Shown: positions 8,127-17,816, counted from the first letter of the stretch. The stretch is DNA of 64,000 bases from Acinetobacter sp. ANC 7912 (GCF_039862785.1 NZ_CP156795.1:124001-188000); one strand, 5' to 3'. The notes: generated by a model not told the origin, from the letters alone. A program made the numbers and translations.

Positions 8127-8441
8127 ATGGATCAAGCAGATTTCTTTAAATGCCTATCTGACCCGACACGTCTAGATATTTTAAAAATTATTTTAGAAAG
8201 ACAAAATGTATGTGTTTGTGAAATCACAGAGATATTACAACTGAGCCAACCTAAAATTTCTCGTCACTTGGCTTTACTCCGTAACCTTTCAATTTTGCTA
8301 GATGAGCGCAAGGGACAATGGGTGTATTACCGATTAAATCCTGATTTACCAGAATGGGTAAATGCAGTGTTCAGTGTTTTGAATGATGAAGTATTAAATA
8401 AACCTACGAGCAACTTATCTATCTCTATGCAATGCGAGTAA
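8127..8441 (+). CDS. arsR: ArsR-family arsenic-responsive repressor
   Basis: A 104-residue winged-helix repressor. The HTH is in [23 protein letters not shown], and Cys29 and Cys31 (VCVCE) are in the metalloid-sensing position of the ArsR type. Arsenite binding releases DNA and derepresses arsC on one side and acr3-arsH on the other. acr3 starts 4 bases after the stop. Its length and motifs are ordinary. Confidence 0.93.
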   Translation: MDQADFFKCLSDPTRLDILKIILERQNVCVCEITEILQLSQPKISRHLALLRNLSILLDERKGQWVYYRLNPDLPEWVNAVFSVLNDEVLNKPTSNLSISMQCE

Positions 8442-8445
8442 TTCA

Positions 8446-9486
8446 ATGTCCGCATCAAAGCTCTCATTCTTAGATCGAAACCTAACTCTATGGATTTTCA
8501 TTGCCATGGCATTAGGCGTAGGTATTGGGGTGTTTTTCCCTCAAACATCTGTTGTATTAGATCAATTAAGCATTAATTCAGTGAATATCCCTATCGCAAT
8601 AGGGCTTATTTTGATGATGTATCCACCACTTGCCAAAGTAGACTATGCGACTTTGCCTAAAGTCTTTGAGGACAAGCGGACCCTTACATTATCTCTCGTT
8701 CAAAACTGGCTAATAGCACCTTGCTTAATGTTTGGTTTGGCCATTATTTTTCTGCACGCCTATCCTGAATACATGACAGGTCTCATTCTGATTGGTTTAG
8801 CCCGATGTATTGCTATGGTCCTCGTTTGGAATGGCTTGGCATGTGGGGATAATCAGTATGTTGCTGCCTTAGTCGCGTTTAACAGTATCTTCCAGATCTT
8901 ATTCTTTAGTACTTATGCCTGGTTATTCTTAACCTTCTTACCACCATTCTTTGGGGTAGAAGCACAAATCATTGATGTAAGCTTTTGGACCATTACCCAT
9001 GCTGTTCTGGTTTATCTAGGTATTCCGTTCTTACTTGGGTTTTTAACCCGACTGATTTTGGTTAAAAAAAATGGTTTGGCTTGGTATCAAACTAAGTTTA
9101 TCCCAAAGATTAGCCCAATCAGCCTTATTGCCCTTTTATTCACGATTGTAGCCATGTTCAGTCTTAAAGGTGGTGAAGTGATTAGCCTTCCTCTAGACGT
9201 GCTTAGAATCGCTATTCCTTTGACGATCTATTTTGTTGCAATGTTCTTCATTAGCTTCTTTATGAGTAAGTGGATGGGCAATGATTACCCTAAAACGACT
9301 GCTATTTCCTTTACTGCGGCAGGCAACAATTTTGAATTAGCACTGGCTGTAGCGATTGCCACTTTTGGATTAGCTTCACCTGTGGCTTTCACAACAGTGA
9401 TTGGACCGCTTGTTGAAGTGCCTGTATTGATTACCTTAGTGACAGTTTCGCTATGGCTGAGAAAAAAAGTTTTTAAAGAGGCATGA
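8446..9486 (+). CDS. acr3: Acr3-family arsenite efflux permease
   Basis: A 346-residue, 10-helix inner-membrane protein of the bile/arsenite/riboflavin transporter superfamily. The key Acr3 cysteine is in [13 protein letters not shown], and the late-helix signature [14 protein letters not shown] is present. It exports arsenite using the proton motive force. It is the second gene of arsR-acr3-arsH and overlaps arsH by 4 bases (ATGA). It is unrelated to the ArsB pump that does the same job in E. coli. Confidence 0.93.
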   Translation: MSASKLSFLDRNLTLWIFIAMALGVGIGVFFPQTSVVLDQLSINSVNIPIAIGLILMMYPPLAKVDYATLPKVFEDKRTLTLSLVQNWLIAPCLMFGLAIIFLHAYPEYMTGLILIGLARCIAMVLVWNGLACGDNQYVAALVAFNSIFQILFFSTYAWLFLTFLPPFFGVEAQIIDVSFWTITHAVLVYLGIPFLLGFLTRLILVKKNGLAWYQTKFIPKISPISLIALLFTIVAMFSLKGGEVISLPLDVLRIAIPLTIYFVAMFFISFFMSKWMGNDYPKTTAISFTAAGNNFELALAVAIATFGLASPVAFTTVIGPLVEVPVLITLVTVSLWLRKKVFKEA

Positions 9487-10196
9487 AGCTAATGAACTTA
9501 CCAAATATTGATCTTAGTCTTTTGGAAAAACCGACTTTAGAAAAAGTTCAGGCAAAGAACCTTGAACATCCTCCAAGAATACTGCTTCTGTATGGCTCAA
9601 ATCGTGATCGATCATATAGCCGTTTAGCTATTCAGGAAGCTGGTCGAATTCTTGAATATTTTGGTGCGGAAGTGAAGATTTTCCATCCTAAAGGGCTACC
9701 TCTGCCTGAAGATGGTGATATGGAACACCCTAAAGTTAAAGAACTGCATGAACTTTTAGCATGGTCTGAAGGAATGGTTTGGTGCTCTCCTGAACGCCAT
9801 GGCGCGATGAGTTCAATTTTAAAAGCTCAAATTGATTGGATTCCATTAGCAGCAGGTGCAATCCGTGCAACGCAAGGTAAAACTTTAGCGGTGATGCAAG
9901 TCTGTGGCGGTTCACAGTCGTTTAATGCTGTAAATCAATTACGTATTTTAGGGCGTTGGATGCGTATGATTACGATACCCAATCAGTCTTCAGTGCCTAA
10001 AGCATTTCTTGAGTTTGAAGAAGATGGTCGTATGAAACCTTCCTCTTATTACAATAGGATTGTGGATGTGATGGAAGAGCTCTATAAATTTACGCTTTTA
10101 ACCAGAGGACAATCAGCATATCTAACTGACCGTTACTCTGAACGTGTAGAGAGTGCGGAAGAGCTTTCAAAGCGTGTGAATCAAAAGAGTATTTAG
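9483..10196 (+). CDS. arsH: ArsH NADPH-dependent flavoprotein
   Basis: A 237-residue flavodoxin-like FMN protein with the phosphate-binding loop [11 protein letters not shown] and the ArsH stretches [21 protein letters not shown] and [15 protein letters not shown]. ArsH oxidises trivalent methyl-arsenicals and reduces quinones. It overlaps the acr3 stop by 4 bases. It is the last gene of the cluster; IS66 debris begins 12 bases later, so an outer pdif site may have been lost here. Confidence 0.92.
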   Translation: MKLMNLPNIDLSLLEKPTLEKVQAKNLEHPPRILLLYGSNRDRSYSRLAIQEAGRILEYFGAEVKIFHPKGLPLPEDGDMEHPKVKELHELLAWSEGMVWCSPERHGAMSSILKAQIDWIPLAAGAIRATQGKTLAVMQVCGGSQSFNAVNQLRILGRWMRMITIPNQSSVPKAFLEFEEDGRMKPSSYYNRIVDVMEELYKFTLLTRGQSAYLTDRYSERVESAEELSKRVNQKSI

Positions 10197-10208
10197 ATTT
10201 CCTAAAAT

Positions 10209-10615
10209 GTAAGCATCCGGCTAACACAGCCTTACCAAGCGATCCTATAAGCCTTAATTTAGTTCCCACCTAAAAACAAGTGGGGACTTAATCCATGAAC
10301 ATGGATATATATTCAGCAACACCTCCTGTTGCTACAAAACGCAGAAAATACAGCAAAGAATTCAAACTCAGTATTGTCAATGCCTGTAAAAATCCTAATA
10401 CCTCGATCGCTTCGGTCGCACTGCAACATAGTATTAATGCCAACCTTGTCAGTCGTTGGATCAGGATCTTCAGCCATCATGAGGGTGCCGTGCAGGATCC
10501 TACTCATGTGAATCCAGCATTTATTGCTTTGCCTTACACTGCTGCAATCAGCCAACCTATTGATGAGAGGATCACGTTGTGTATCACCGTGCCTCATACG
10601 AATAATGATATTCAG
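10209..10615 (+). mobile_element. IS66-family remnant (left end plus truncated tnpA)
   Basis: The stretch begins GTAAGCATCCGGC, resembling an IS66-family terminal repeat, and contains the start of a tnpA gene. It is cut at 10616 by the end of the same IS3-type element found at 3179. The downstream tnpB and tnpC genes are absent. Confidence 0.7.
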
Positions 10616-10618
10616 TGA
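10295..10618 (+). pseudogene. Truncated IS66-family TnpA
   Basis: About 107 residues with an N-terminal helix-turn-helix typical of IS66 TnpA: RRKYSKEFKLSIVNAC, then SIASVALQHSINANLVSRWI. The reading frame ends at a TGA supplied by the inserted IS3 inverted repeat, so the natural C-terminus is lost. No partner genes remain, so it should be non-functional for transposition. Confidence 0.75.
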
Positions 10619-10655
10619 ACCGTACCGAGTTTGTCGGAGAATTTTTATTTAAGTA
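10616..10655 (-). mobile_element. Terminal fragment of the IS3-family element
   Basis: About 40 bases match the right end of the IS at 3179-4487 in inverse orientation. The 25-bp terminal repeat has one mismatch (GTACCGAGTT for GTACCGGGTT), followed by the AT-rich subterminal stretch up to TTTAAGT. The rest of the element is deleted. Confidence 0.8.
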
Positions 10656-10910
10656 TTTTATTCATAGAAACAATGCTAAAACTTTTGACCCCATTTGGTT
10701 TAAAATTAACTGTTGTGAAGAAATCATCACTTTCTATCAGGATATTTTCGATCTCAATGAACTGTTTAACTTCTCGAATTTGATTGTCTTTATTCACAAT
10801 ATTCCTATTGAGTGAGTCGAATCTGTGCTCAGGTTGAGCAGTTCGGCTACTGTTCTGAAATGACAGCTTTGTCCGTTATAATTGTATAAACATTTTGGTG
10901 TCTGGTAATT
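10656..10910. other. Gene-free stretch before the SNF2 gene
   Basis: There is a short open frame at 10615-10815, but it begins inside the IS terminal repeat and has no recognisable family, so I do not call it. The stretch probably carries the SNF2 gene promoter near its right end (TATAAT-like sequence near 10877). Confidence 0.4.
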
Positions 10911-13900
10911 ATGTCCTTATTGATCAATTTTCTATCTCGCTTTAGTACTGCAACTCTTCAGCGCAGTCTGAGCTATGCTAAACACATTGATAGGGAAACA
11001 ATTGAGTTCTTTGAGGAAAATGATGATGTCACGATGTATGCTCAAATTGAAGGGACAGATTATTACGATACCGCGATTACCTATAATCTTAAAAAAGACC
11101 GTTTAATCGATGATGACTGCACTTGTCCAGTTGGATATAACTGTAAACATGCTGCTGCTTTAGCGCGGTTATTCTTTCAAGAATATCGTCAGGAATTTCA
11201 ACAGCGTTATGCTGAATCTCAATCTCCGCAGGGAATCGCAAAACGCCGATGGGGGGATGATCAGGCGCAGCGTTGGTTGAATGATTTTAAACGGTATTTA
11301 CAACAGACTGAACCAGAGCAATCTGTCAAAACAAACAATTATTTAATTTACCTGCTAGATCAGTCGGTCAGCTTAAAGAAATTGACAGTTGATGTTCAGA
11401 AAGCCAGACGCAATAAAAACGGCTCAATTGCAGGGGAAAGTTATTATACCCAATATGAAAATATCACCAGAAAGCATCTGACTTTACCTGAACAAAAACG
11501 ACAATTATTTAACCAGATTTATTATTACGCCAAAATAAACAGCGACGAGCGTTTTTATCAAAGCAATCTTGATATCTCCGGAATTTCATTGGAGCACTTT
11601 AAATCTTTTATTCAAAGTGGCGATGTGTACTGGCAAAAAAAGAGCTATGCTGCACTTCAATGGTCAGAACAAGGCTATCACATCGAATTGATCTGGGAAC
11701 AAGGTGTCAACAAACAGACGGAGCATTTAAACATTGAATTGGTCAATGGCGATATTCGACTCGATTTAAAATCAAATCCACATATCCAGATTCTCGCGAG
11801 CCAGCCACCATGTTATGTGGATATTCAACAGAACACGGTGGGCCAGTTATATGGTGAATATACGGCAAAGCTGCTCTACCATTTTTTACAGATGCCTGAT
11901 CTTCCAGCTAAGCTCTTGCCAGAGTTTGAGAAACTGACTCATCAATATTCAGACGTGAAAAATCTGCCTCAGCCCGAGTCTATTCAGCATATTGATGTCC
12001 TTGAGGGTAGTCCCCAGCCAATTTTACGCTTCGGTGTTTTAGATAAATTTGATTGGAAATGGGAAGAGTCTGTTTGTGCTGAAATTGAATTCTCCTATGC
12101 AGGTGGGCGAATTAAAGCAGGTACATCAGGTGACAGTTTTATTGGTGAACAGCATGGCAAAATGGTGCGACAGCTTCGGGACTTAGTTCAGGAACAACAG
12201 TCAATCCAGCGTTTACAGCTATTGGTCGAATCACTGAAGTGGGTGAAAGATCTTAGTTATGACCAGCAATTAAAACTGGATAAACAACGTCTTGATTCTA
12301 TGGTTTTTGCTTTCTATGGAGACTGGATCAAACAGCTCATGCCCATCAATCAAATTGAGTTGATGGGCTGGCAGATAGAGCATCTGGAAAACAGCCCCTT
12401 TAACCTGCAATATGTCGAAAATTTAAATATTTCTATCACTGAATCTGAAGGTCAGCAGGACTGGTTCAATATCGGGGCGACGGTTCAAGACAGTGCAGGT
12501 AATTCTTATAATTTGCTTGATGCGCTCGTAGCTTTGGTGCGAGTAAATCCTGATTTACTTGATCCGCGGACGTTTATTCATCTGCATGACAGTCAAATTT
12601 TCACCGTGAAAACTGCAGTTGATCAACCTGATTTGGCTCTATCCGCTAGGGATATTAAGCCGGTATTGTTGCATCTGCAGAGCATTTTACAGCAAGAAGA
12701 GCGCAGTATTGATCGCTATGATGCGAGTCAATTATTAGAATTGCAGCATAATCTTGGGATGACATGGCAGGTCAGTGATCGCCTGCAGCAATTTGTACAG
12801 AAATTCAAACAAGGCTATCAGCAACAACTGCCGACACCACAAGGTTTTCAGGGGGAGTTGCGTCCATACCAGCAGCAGGGCTTAGGCTGGTTACAGTTTT
12901 TAAGGGAAACCCAGCATGGCGGGATTCTGGCAGATGATATGGGCTTGGGGAAAACAGCACAAACTTTAGCCCATTTACTCATGGAAAAGCAGGCTGGATA
13001 TTTGCAGGACAGTCCCGCCTTAATTGTTGCACCCACATCGCTGATGCATAACTGGTTCAAAGAAGCGGAGAAATTTACCCCTGAGCTCAAGGTATTGCTG
13101 CTACAGGGGCCCGACCGCCATCAGAATTTTGAGCAGATTCCGCACTATGATATTGTGTTAACCACCTATCCGCTTCTAGCGAGAGATGAAGAACAACTAA
13201 AGCAATATGAATATCATCAACTCATTTTGGATGAGGCGCAGAATATCAAAAATCCGCGTGCCAAAGCTGCACAGGTAGTACGCCAATTAAAAGCACGACA
13301 TCGTTTGTGTCTAACAGGTACCCCGATGGAAAATAATTTGGGTGAACTGTGGGCACTATTTTATTTCCTGATGCCAGGATTTTTATATTCACAAGAAATT
13401 TTTAATAAAAAGTACCGTCATCCGATTGAAAAACGCGGTGATCAGCAGTTAAGGCAAAAGCTGGTCAACCGGATTAAGCCCTTCATTTTACGTCGCTTGA
13501 AAACTGACGTAGCCAAAGAATTGCCAGAAAAAACTACGATTGAAGTCAATATTGATATGAATGACCAGCAATCCAAGTTATATGAGGCTGTTCGTGCCAC
13601 GATGCAGGAAAATATTCAGAAAATTGTGGCAGAAAAAGGCTTTAAACGTAGTCAAATTCAAATTTTAGATGCCTTACTGAAGCTACGTCAGGTGTGCTGC
13701 CATCCTAGCTTACTAAAGCTGGATTCAGTGAAAACCGGGCAGGCACACTCTGCCAAACTTGAACAGTTGATGGATATGGTCGTTCCAATGGTGGAGGAGG
13801 GGCGAAAAATTCTGATCTTCTCTCAGTTTACCTCAATGTTGGAACTGATTGAGCAACAGCTCCATCACGCAGAAATTGGCTATGTGAAGCTGACTGGAAC

Positions 13901-14258
13901 GACCAAAAAGCGAGATGAAGTCATTACAGCATTTCAGTCTGGACAAGTGCCGGTATTTTTAATCAGTCTGAAAGCAGGAGGGGTCGGTCTGAATCTAACT
14001 GCCGCAGATACGGTCATTCACTATGATCCATGGTGGAACCCTGCTGCTGAAGATCAAGCTTCAGATCGTGCATGGCGGATTGGACAGGACAAGCCAGTAT
14101 TTGTGTATAAGCTGATTACCAATAAAAGCATAGAAGAAAAAATTCTTGCCTTACAGCAAAATAAAGCAGAACTGGCACAGTCTATTCTAAGTACCGATCA
14201 TGAGGGCGAAGCGAAACTGACGGAAAATGACGTGATGAACTTGTTTGAGAAATTTTAG
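10911..14258 (+). CDS. SWIM zinc-finger SNF2-family helicase/ATPase
   Basis: 1115 residues. An N-terminal SWIM zinc finger (CTCPVGYNCKHAAAL, about residues 64-78) is followed by a long middle region and a C-terminal SNF2 motor. The motor shows Walker A in ADDMGLGKTAQT, Walker B in LILDEAQNIKNP, motif III in LTGTPMENNLGELW, and motif VI in RAWRIGQDKPVFVYKLI. Such proteins move along or remodel DNA-protein complexes. Bacterial SNF2 proteins occur both as housekeeping genes and in defence islands. Here the gene sits beside hipBA and upstream of restriction genes, so a defence role is possible but not shown. Confidence 0.9.
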   Translation: MSLLINFLSRFSTATLQRSLSYAKHIDRETIEFFEENDDVTMYAQIEGTDYYDTAITYNLKKDRLIDDDCTCPVGYNCKHAAALARLFFQEYRQEFQQRYAESQSPQGIAKRRWGDDQAQRWLNDFKRYLQQTEPEQSVKTNNYLIYLLDQSVSLKKLTVDVQKARRNKNGSIAGESYYTQYENITRKHLTLPEQKRQLFNQIYYYAKINSDERFYQSNLDISGISLEHFKSFIQSGDVYWQKKSYAALQWSEQGYHIELIWEQGVNKQTEHLNIELVNGDIRLDLKSNPHIQILASQPPCYVDIQQNTVGQLYGEYTAKLLYHFLQMPDLPAKLLPEFEKLTHQYSDVKNLPQPESIQHIDVLEGSPQPILRFGVLDKFDWKWEESVCAEIEFSYAGGRIKAGTSGDSFIGEQHGKMVRQLRDLVQEQQSIQRLQLLVESLKWVKDLSYDQQLKLDKQRLDSMVFAFYGDWIKQLMPINQIELMGWQIEHLENSPFNLQYVENLNISITESEGQQDWFNIGATVQDSAGNSYNLLDALVALVRVNPDLLDPRTFIHLHDSQIFTVKTAVDQPDLALSARDIKPVLLHLQSILQQEERSIDRYDASQLLELQHNLGMTWQVSDRLQQFVQKFKQGYQQQLPTPQGFQGELRPYQQQGLGWLQFLRETQHGGILADDMGLGKTAQTLAHLLMEKQAGYLQDSPALIVAPTSLMHNWFKEAEKFTPELKVLLLQGPDRHQNFEQIPHYDIVLTTYPLLARDEEQLKQYEYHQLILDEAQNIKNPRAKAAQVVRQLKARHRLCLTGTPMENNLGELWALFYFLMPGFLYSQEIFNKKYRHPIEKRGDQQLRQKLVNRIKPFILRRLKTDVAKELPEKTTIEVNIDMNDQQSKLYEAVRATMQENIQKIVAEKGFKRSQIQILDALLKLRQVCCHPSLLKLDSVKTGQAHSAKLEQLMDMVVPMVEEGRKILIFSQFTSMLELIEQQLHHAEIGYVKLTGTTKKRDEVITAFQSGQVPVFLISLKAGGVGLNLTAADTVIHYDPWWNPAAEDQASDRAWRIGQDKPVFVYKLITNKSIEEKILALQQNKAELAQSILSTDHEGEAKLTENDVMNLFEKF

Positions 14259-14275
14259 TTTGGTTTCAGATTACC

Positions 14276-15565
14276 CTAATCATCTGTAAGTATCTGAAAG
14301 TCTGGATGCAATTTTTTCCAATGTTCTCTTAATTTTTCTTTATGAGCAGGAATCATAGGTAAGTCTAGTAATAGCACTGGCCATACTGACCGTGCTTTGT
14401 CCATGATCGCGTGAAGTTGTTTTTCAATAACACGCCATGGAACACCGACTTTTTCAGCCCATTCTTCAAAGTGTTTCATCTCAGCTAAATACCAATCTTT
14501 ATTTTTGGCAAGATTTAATGCGAAATGACGCTCATTTTCAATATATACACTGGTCATTAATATATCGTATGCGGGAGATAATCTGGGTGCACTTTTATCA
14601 TGATAAATCATACTCCAGTTTTTTAAGTGCGCATCTCCATTGGCGAGTAAAATATTGACAAGTAAGCGGCTGGCAAATTGCTGAATATCAATAATTTTGT
14701 TATCTGAAAATTGATAAATGATCTTTCCTATCTGCTCATAATTTGTGGTGCTGTATTTCTGCTGTGGATATGCACCGAAGATCTGAGCAAAGTCTTCGAT
14801 GTGAATAAGCTCTGTAGTATCAGCAGTATTCTGTCTATCAAATCTTTTGATTGCAAAAGCATATTGCTCTTGGGGTAAATTTAATGGTGGAAGGTCTTGT
14901 AAGAGTGCCATATCCACCAAGCGAATCTCAGGGACATCTATTCCGACCATTTTTGCAAGGCTCATCATAGAATATTCATTTAGCGGAACAAAAGCATGTC
15001 TGGAAGAAGGAGTTTTGACAATCCAGTCCCCGAGTAGAGACGATTCCGTTGCCTGGACTAGTGTAAAACGCCCATCTTTGGCTTTCATGGAAAACTTCAT
15101 TTGGACGCCGGCCAAGGAAAACTTATTATCTGTTCGGATCTCTTGCTTTAAGATCTGATCTGGATTAGAGATCTGCAATTTGAATTTTATTTCATCTGGA
15201 ATTTCTTCTGGATCTAATGGAGTCGCAATGAGTGCTCCAGGTAAATCATGACCTAAAGCTGCCAATAACTGAAATTCATTGTCTATATGTACTTTGAGGC
15301 TTTGTGCAATCAGTTCGCGCAATGCACCTTCTGGTAGCAAGTTTGATAGCAAGGGATGTAAACGCTGATGTGTAACATAGGTCTTTTCTAAAATTTTATC
15401 CGCTTGAGGATACAAGGGGGAAGTCAGCAGGCTCAAGGTCGGACGTTGCTGATCAAAGCGGAAAGAATCTGTAAAAACCAGAATATTTTTTCCGCTCTGA
15501 AATCCTGCCAAGTATCCAACGACAGCGTGATGTAATGTTAATTTCAGGACGGCAACAGTATTCAT
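14276..15565 (-). CDS. hipA: HipA-like serine/threonine kinase toxin
   Basis: About 429 residues with the HipA fold. The N-terminal couple_hipA-type region is followed by a kinase core with DNKFSLAGVQMKFSMK, the catalytic loop NGDAHLKNWSMIY and the metal-binding D in LSPAYDILMT. HipA kinases phosphorylate aminoacyl-tRNA synthetases and induce dormancy. The start at 15565 (MNTVAV) has a strong GGAGGAGAGG site and overlaps the hipB stop by 4 bases (ATGA). The gene converges on the SNF2 gene with a 17-base gap. Confidence 0.9.
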   Translation of the reverse strand: MNTVAVLKLTLHHAVVGYLAGFQSGKNILVFTDSFRFDQQRPTLSLLTSPLYPQADKILEKTYVTHQRLHPLLSNLLPEGALRELIAQSLKVHIDNEFQLLAALGHDLPGALIATPLDPEEIPDEIKFKLQISNPDQILKQEIRTDNKFSLAGVQMKFSMKAKDGRFTLVQATESSLLGDWIVKTPSSRHAFVPLNEYSMMSLAKMVGIDVPEIRLVDMALLQDLPPLNLPQEQYAFAIKRFDRQNTADTTELIHIEDFAQIFGAYPQQKYSTTNYEQIGKIIYQFSDNKIIDIQQFASRLLVNILLANGDAHLKNWSMIYHDKSAPRLSPAYDILMTSVYIENERHFALNLAKNKDWYLAEMKHFEEWAEKVGVPWRVIEKQLHAIMDKARSVWPVLLLDLPMIPAHKEKLREHWKKLHPDFQILTDD

Positions 15566-15870
15566 GGTTCCTCTCCTCCGAGAAGACCCTTCCATGGGTT
15601 AGTCATTAAGTCATCCTGATCTTCAATAGTGACTTCAATTTCATCATTCAATAATTGTCTAATCAAATGAACCTTATCATCAGGGATGAGCATCAGTTGA
15701 GCATTTAATCCTGCCGCGATAATTTCTAAGGTCTCTAATCGAGGGTTACCCTGACTTTCCAGCTTTTGGTATTGCTGTCTTGAAATGCCTGTACGGGATT
15801 GCATATCAACTTGCTTTAAGCCCAATTGGGTTCGTCTTTTTTTGATTTGCTGAAGTAAAGACTTATTCAT
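15562..15870 (-). CDS. hipB: HipB-like Xre-family antitoxin
   Basis: A 102-residue protein with a Cro/C1-type helix-turn-helix (RRTQLGLKQVDMQSRTGISRQQYQKLESQGNP). It precedes hipA with a 4-base overlap, the standard hipBA order. It should neutralise HipA and repress the operon. The C-terminal tail (DDLMTNPWKGLLGGEEP) is longer than in E. coli HipB. Confidence 0.88.
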   Translation of the reverse strand: MNKSLLQQIKKRRTQLGLKQVDMQSRTGISRQQYQKLESQGNPRLETLEIIAAGLNAQLMLIPDDKVHLIRQLLNDEIEVTIEDQDDLMTNPWKGLLGGEEP

Positions 15871-15901
15871 TGTAGATACATTTATTGCTTTTAGGTCATA
15901 T

Positions 15902-15921
15902 AAGAAACATATTAGTTTCTT
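15902..15921. promoter_or_regulatory. Candidate HipB operator
   Basis: Inverted arms AAGAAAC and GTTTCTT are separated by 6 bases, 31 bases upstream of the hipB start. The position and symmetry fit autoregulation by an Xre antitoxin dimer; the assignment is inferred. Confidence 0.5.
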
Positions 15922-16018
15922 TTTTTTTGAAAAGCAATTTATGAATTTATCATTTCGATCTGTAAAATAGCCCTACTTGTATGAGAAATGGGTGTTCAAG
16001 TTGTTGTTGATTTTGCAT

Positions 16019-16344
16019 TGAACCGTACCGGGTTTGTCGGAGACTTTTTTATTTAAGTTAGGCCACCTGACCTAACGTGTTAATCTTATCATCGAACATT
16101 TTTTCAAACACAAAAGGTGGCACATAACCTAGCGCACTTGTACAGCGCGCAATAACATAACTTCTCGTTGCAGTTATTGCCAGACCTTACGAACGCCATA
16201 TCGCCCCGAACTTTCTTTCCAAATTCGTTTGATTCGCTCAGCATGATGAAAATCATGTAGACCTCGTTTTGCTCGATGTTTCCTTGCGAAGCGATGCTTC
16301 TTATCTCAGGGAAAGTTGGTCTCCGACAAACCCGGTACGATTCA
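16019..16344 (-). mobile_element. Internally deleted IS3-family derivative (326 bp)
   Basis: Both terminal inverted repeats are kept (16019-16043 perfect; 16320-16344 with one mismatch), related to the element at 3179. The interior holds only scraps of orfB: the end near the stop, and the codons around the GRYGVRKVWQQL region at about 16180-16245. It has no coding capacity and could move only in trans. Sequence divergence from the 3179 copy indicates a separate, older arrival. Confidence 0.82.
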
Positions 16345-16464
16345 GTAGATGGTTGATCGTGAACGCCCTAACTCCCGAGCAAGGTTAGCGATTGAGCTTT
16401 TACTTTTCAAAGTAGCATAAATTTCGTATCTTTCATCTTGAGAAAGTTGGGTGTATTTCTTCAT
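16345..16464 (-). pseudogene. IS30-family transposase fragment (N-terminus)
   Basis: On the minus strand, 40 codons from an ATG at 16464 read MKKYTQLSQDERYEIYATLK, then SIANLARELGRSRSTI. This is the N-terminal helix-turn-helix of IS30-family transposases. The frame is cut at 16344 by the IS3-derived element. The rest of the transposase is not found nearby, so the fragment is dead. The IS30 end is probably near 16555, where GTGTCGCAC occurs. Confidence 0.75.
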
Positions 16465-16587
16465 TGTGTGCTTTCCAATTGCGAGTTGAAAAAGTCTAAT
16501 GATTCTATGAATACACCTAACTTTTTCAACTAACTACAAATGTGTCGCACTTGGGATTTGAATCTGCGAAATTTATAAGCTCTTAAG

Positions 16588-16851
16588 ATGGAAATTAAAC
16601 AACTGAAACAGGTAGAAGTCGTTACAGATGTTGTATGTGATGTATGCAACCAATCAACGAAACTGGAGTTTGGAACTTTATCGGCGCATTGGGGCTATGG
16701 TTCTAAGCATGACGGGGAAAGATATGAATTGCAGTTATGTGAGAAATGTTTTTTTTATGCACTTGCGACATTAAAAAAAGAGCGAGCAGATGAGTTTATG
16801 TTTGATGAAAATTTTGACCCTTCAACCCTAGATGGGTTTGGGTTGAGGTGA
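16588..16851 (+). CDS. Small protein with two Cys pairs (putative zinc-binding)
   Basis: 87 residues of unknown function. Two CxxC pairs (VVCDVCNQ near residue 17, and LCEKCFF near residue 51) suggest a zinc ribbon. The C-terminal end is acidic and aromatic (FDPSTLDGFGLR). It stands alone and is followed directly by a hairpin at 16851-16871. I do not recognise a named family. Confidence 0.6.
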   Translation: MEIKQLKQVEVVTDVVCDVCNQSTKLEFGTLSAHWGYGSKHDGERYELQLCEKCFFYALATLKKERADEFMFDENFDPSTLDGFGLR

Positions 16852-16871
16852 ACCTATCATCGCGATAGGTT
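16851..16871 (+). terminator. Hairpin after the small Cys-pair gene
   Basis: AACCTATC pairs with GATAGGTT around a 5-base loop directly at the stop codon. The following T run is weak, so termination may be inefficient. Confidence 0.5.
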
Positions 16872-16920
16872 CTAAGAATCCAGAAAATACTGATTCAGAT
16901 CCACGCCAGCAGCTTCATTT

Positions 16921-17235
16921 TTAATGGCGAGTAAGGGATTCAGGAAAAATATTTTTCTTTGCTTCGAGGTCACTGAGTTCGGAAAATGCTTGAATACCGC
17001 CTGCGGCTTTAATTCCATCTAAAGCGACAGATAGAGCTTCCTGATCTGACGGGAATGTTTCATCCCATACCGTAGAAGTACCACTTTGGTTCACCACTTC
17101 CAGTGTCCAATCACTGTCAGGCAGTCGATAAATGAGAATTTCGACCTGCTGATTATGTTCCTGTAAAACTTGAGATAAGGGAGAGTCGATTAAATCATTT
17201 TCATCATAATCGTGAGTATGGTGATTGTCTGACAT
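16921..17235 (-). CDS. Conserved hypothetical acidic protein
   Basis: About 104 residues. Its start is chosen at MSDNHHTHDYDEND (17235); a start 9 bases further upstream is also possible. The N-terminus is His- and Asp-rich. The core EILIYRLPDSDWTLEVVNQSGTSTVWDETFPSDQEAL looks like a small alpha/beta fold seen in uncharacterised Acinetobacter proteins. No catalytic motif is visible. Function unknown. Confidence 0.6.
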   Translation of the reverse strand: MSDNHHTHDYDENDLIDSPLSQVLQEHNQQVEILIYRLPDSDWTLEVVNQSGTSTVWDETFPSDQEALSVALDGIKAAGGIQAFSELSDLEAKKNIFPESLTRH

Positions 17236-17335
17236 CAGAGGCAACCTTTATTGTACTTAACATCCGTCCATAGTAATGAATGAATCAGATTTTGCCTAGC
17301 AGGAGGAATATTATCGGTAAAAAGAGCGGTGAATT

Positions 17336-17665
17336 CTAAAAAAGAATTGCCCCGACAATAAAACAAAATAATCCAAAAATCACCCAAATCCAGACATTCG
17401 ATTTGGGTTTCTCAGTATGTGATGTATAGAACGATTGTTGTTCCTGAGTAGGATTTTTTGGGTTGCCAACTCTGTTCTTATAGGGCTGGTGTTTTGAATA
17501 GGATAGGCCTGTGCCAGGAATACCAACGCTGGTTCGCGTACCTTTTTTGCCAATATTTAAAGAAGCACCAGGTTTGCCAATGCTTGCACTGCTGATGCCT
17601 TTATGCGTCAGATTGATTTTTAATCCAGGTAATATTTTAATACTCTTGCGAAATCTGAAGCCCAT
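17336..17665 (-). CDS. DUF4236 domain protein with a C-terminal membrane helix
   Basis: 109 residues. The N-terminal DUF4236 signature is MGFRFRKSIKILPGLKINLT followed by GISSASIGKPGASLNIG and GTRTSVGIPGTGLSY. A polar linker leads to a single C-terminal transmembrane segment (VWIWVIFGLFCFIVGAILF). DUF4236 proteins are of unknown function and often occur in accessory regions. It is a single-gene unit here. Confidence 0.75.
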   Translation of the reverse strand: MGFRFRKSIKILPGLKINLTHKGISSASIGKPGASLNIGKKGTRTSVGIPGTGLSYSKHQPYKNRVGNPKNPTQEQQSFYTSHTEKPKSNVWIWVIFGLFCFIVGAILF

Positions 17666-17816
17666 ATTTTTTCCATTTACAAGAACCAGTTTGGTTTCTA
17701 TCTCAGTTGTCCGGATACAGTGAAATAAGAGTTTGATTCATTCATAGGACTGATCATTTGACTTATCTAGTGAAAAATCAGTATGTTCTTTAACATAAGA
17801 TATTGGCTTTTAGACA

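Noticed and set aside
10615..10815. 66-codon open frame after the IS66 remnant
   Set aside because: It starts inside the IS3 terminal repeat and shows no recognisable domain; likely chance.
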